Below are positions 6,345 to 6,627 of a stretch of 6,627 nucleotides of DNA, piece by piece. The translations under genes were made by a program, and so were the position numbers. This DNA is from Acidobacteriota bacterium (GTDB lineage Bacteria > Acidobacteriota > Thermoanaerobaculia > Multivoradales > JAHEKO01). The notes beneath the pieces were generated by a model. The model saw nothing but the letters and a program-made list of their open reading frames with translations, made no database searches and was not told the origin of the DNA. Where the stretch lies: contig SBFI01000038.1 in the NCBI GenBank assembly GCA_006227875.1, positions 1 through 6,627 on the forward strand, in the 5' to 3' direction. The first letter of the stretch is position 1, and each line of letters begins with the position of its first letter.

Positions 6345-6627
6345 AAGCAGATCCAGCTGGAGTGCTGACCGGCGCCCACTTCCTCGACGGCGACTTCGCC
6401 TGTGGCGAAGGTGCCATGGCGGCCGGCTGCCGGTTTGTGGCGGGCTATCCGATCACCCCATCTACCGAAGTGGTGGAGCGTGTTTCCCGCCGTTTTCCCA
6501 TGATGGGTGGCACTTTTATCCAGATGGAGGACGAGCTCGCCTCCATGGCGGCCGTTGTCGGTGGGTCGTGGACCGGCTCCAAATCGATGACGGTCACCAG
6601 CGGTCCCGGCTTCAGCCTGATGATGGA
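6341..6627 (+). CDS. korA: 2-oxoacid:ferredoxin oxidoreductase, alpha subunit, KorA-type (N-terminal part, cut by window end)
   Basis: Only the first 95 residues are present. They match the N-terminal pyrimidine-binding domain of the thiamine-diphosphate 2-oxoacid:ferredoxin oxidoreductase alpha subunit: GEGAMAAGCRFVAGYPITPS (GYPITPST at 35-42), FIQMEDELASMAA (59-71) and SKSMTVTSGPGFSLMM (80-95). With its beta subunit, the enzyme converts 2-oxoglutarate and CoA to succinyl-CoA and CO2, reducing ferredoxin. The same reaction runs in reverse in the reductive TCA cycle. The protein begins directly with the alpha domain and has no N-terminal gamma domain, so a gamma subunit is expected as a separate gene downstream, after beta. 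The start is ATG 6341, overlapping the korD stop. KorA is favoured over VorB-type alpha subunits by the QMEDELAS and TSGPGFSLMM wording and by the KorD-like neighbour, but the exact 2-oxoacid is not proven by this fragment. Confidence 0.88.
   Translation, partial: MKADPAGVLTGAHFLDGDFACGEGAMAAGCRFVAGYPITPSTEVVERVSRRFPMMGGTFIQMEDELASMAAVVGGSWTGSKSMTVTSGPGFSLMM

Overview
The window is GC-rich bacterial chromosomal DNA, densely coding on both strands around one AT-rich divergent intergenic region at about 5132-5381. The taxon cannot be fixed from the sequence alone. The mix of a lipoprotein with a sulfatase fold ending in an LRALGYVGDG-type tail, a YfbK-type von Willebrand factor A protein and a ferredoxin-dependent 2-oxoacid oxidoreductase would fit Acidobacteriota or a related deep-branching Gram-negative lineage. 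That is inference only. There are no tRNA or rRNA genes, CRISPR arrays, insertion sequences or phage genes.

Leftward (minus-strand) block, 1-5131. In transcription order these are a cardiolipin synthase (5131-3620), an outer-envelope lipoprotein with the sulfatase/alkaline-phosphatase fold (3548-1641), and a YfbK-like VWA-domain protein (from 1495, running off the left edge). All three are envelope proteins, and the short gaps fit one transcription unit. Two points stand out. The sulfatase-like protein has Thr where a sulfatase needs the Cys/Ser that becomes formylglycine. The VWA gene is broken by an apparent 1-base deletion in an A run near 532-535, after which the family sequence continues in the -1 frame.

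Rightward (plus-strand) block, 5382 to the right edge. A MarR-family regulator is followed by a two-cluster [4Fe-4S] ferredoxin subunit (korD type). Its stop overlaps the start of the alpha subunit (korA type) of a 2-oxoglutarate:ferredoxin oxidoreductase, which is cut by the window end. The remaining subunits (beta, and probably gamma) should lie just downstream.

Regulation. The intergenic region carries a good sigma70-like promoter (TTGAAT-17-TAGAAT) pointing at the MarR gene. Just downstream, at the expected transcription start, are two tandem copies of TAAC-N3-GTTA exactly 16 bp apart, which are strong candidates for MarR operators. The MarR protein has an unusual C-terminal four-cysteine cluster (CX2CX7CX8C). 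Next to an iron-sulfur, oxygen-sensitive enzyme operon, this suggests a metal- or redox-responsive autoregulated switch. This is the most interesting hypothesis in the window. The rest is fairly ordinary.
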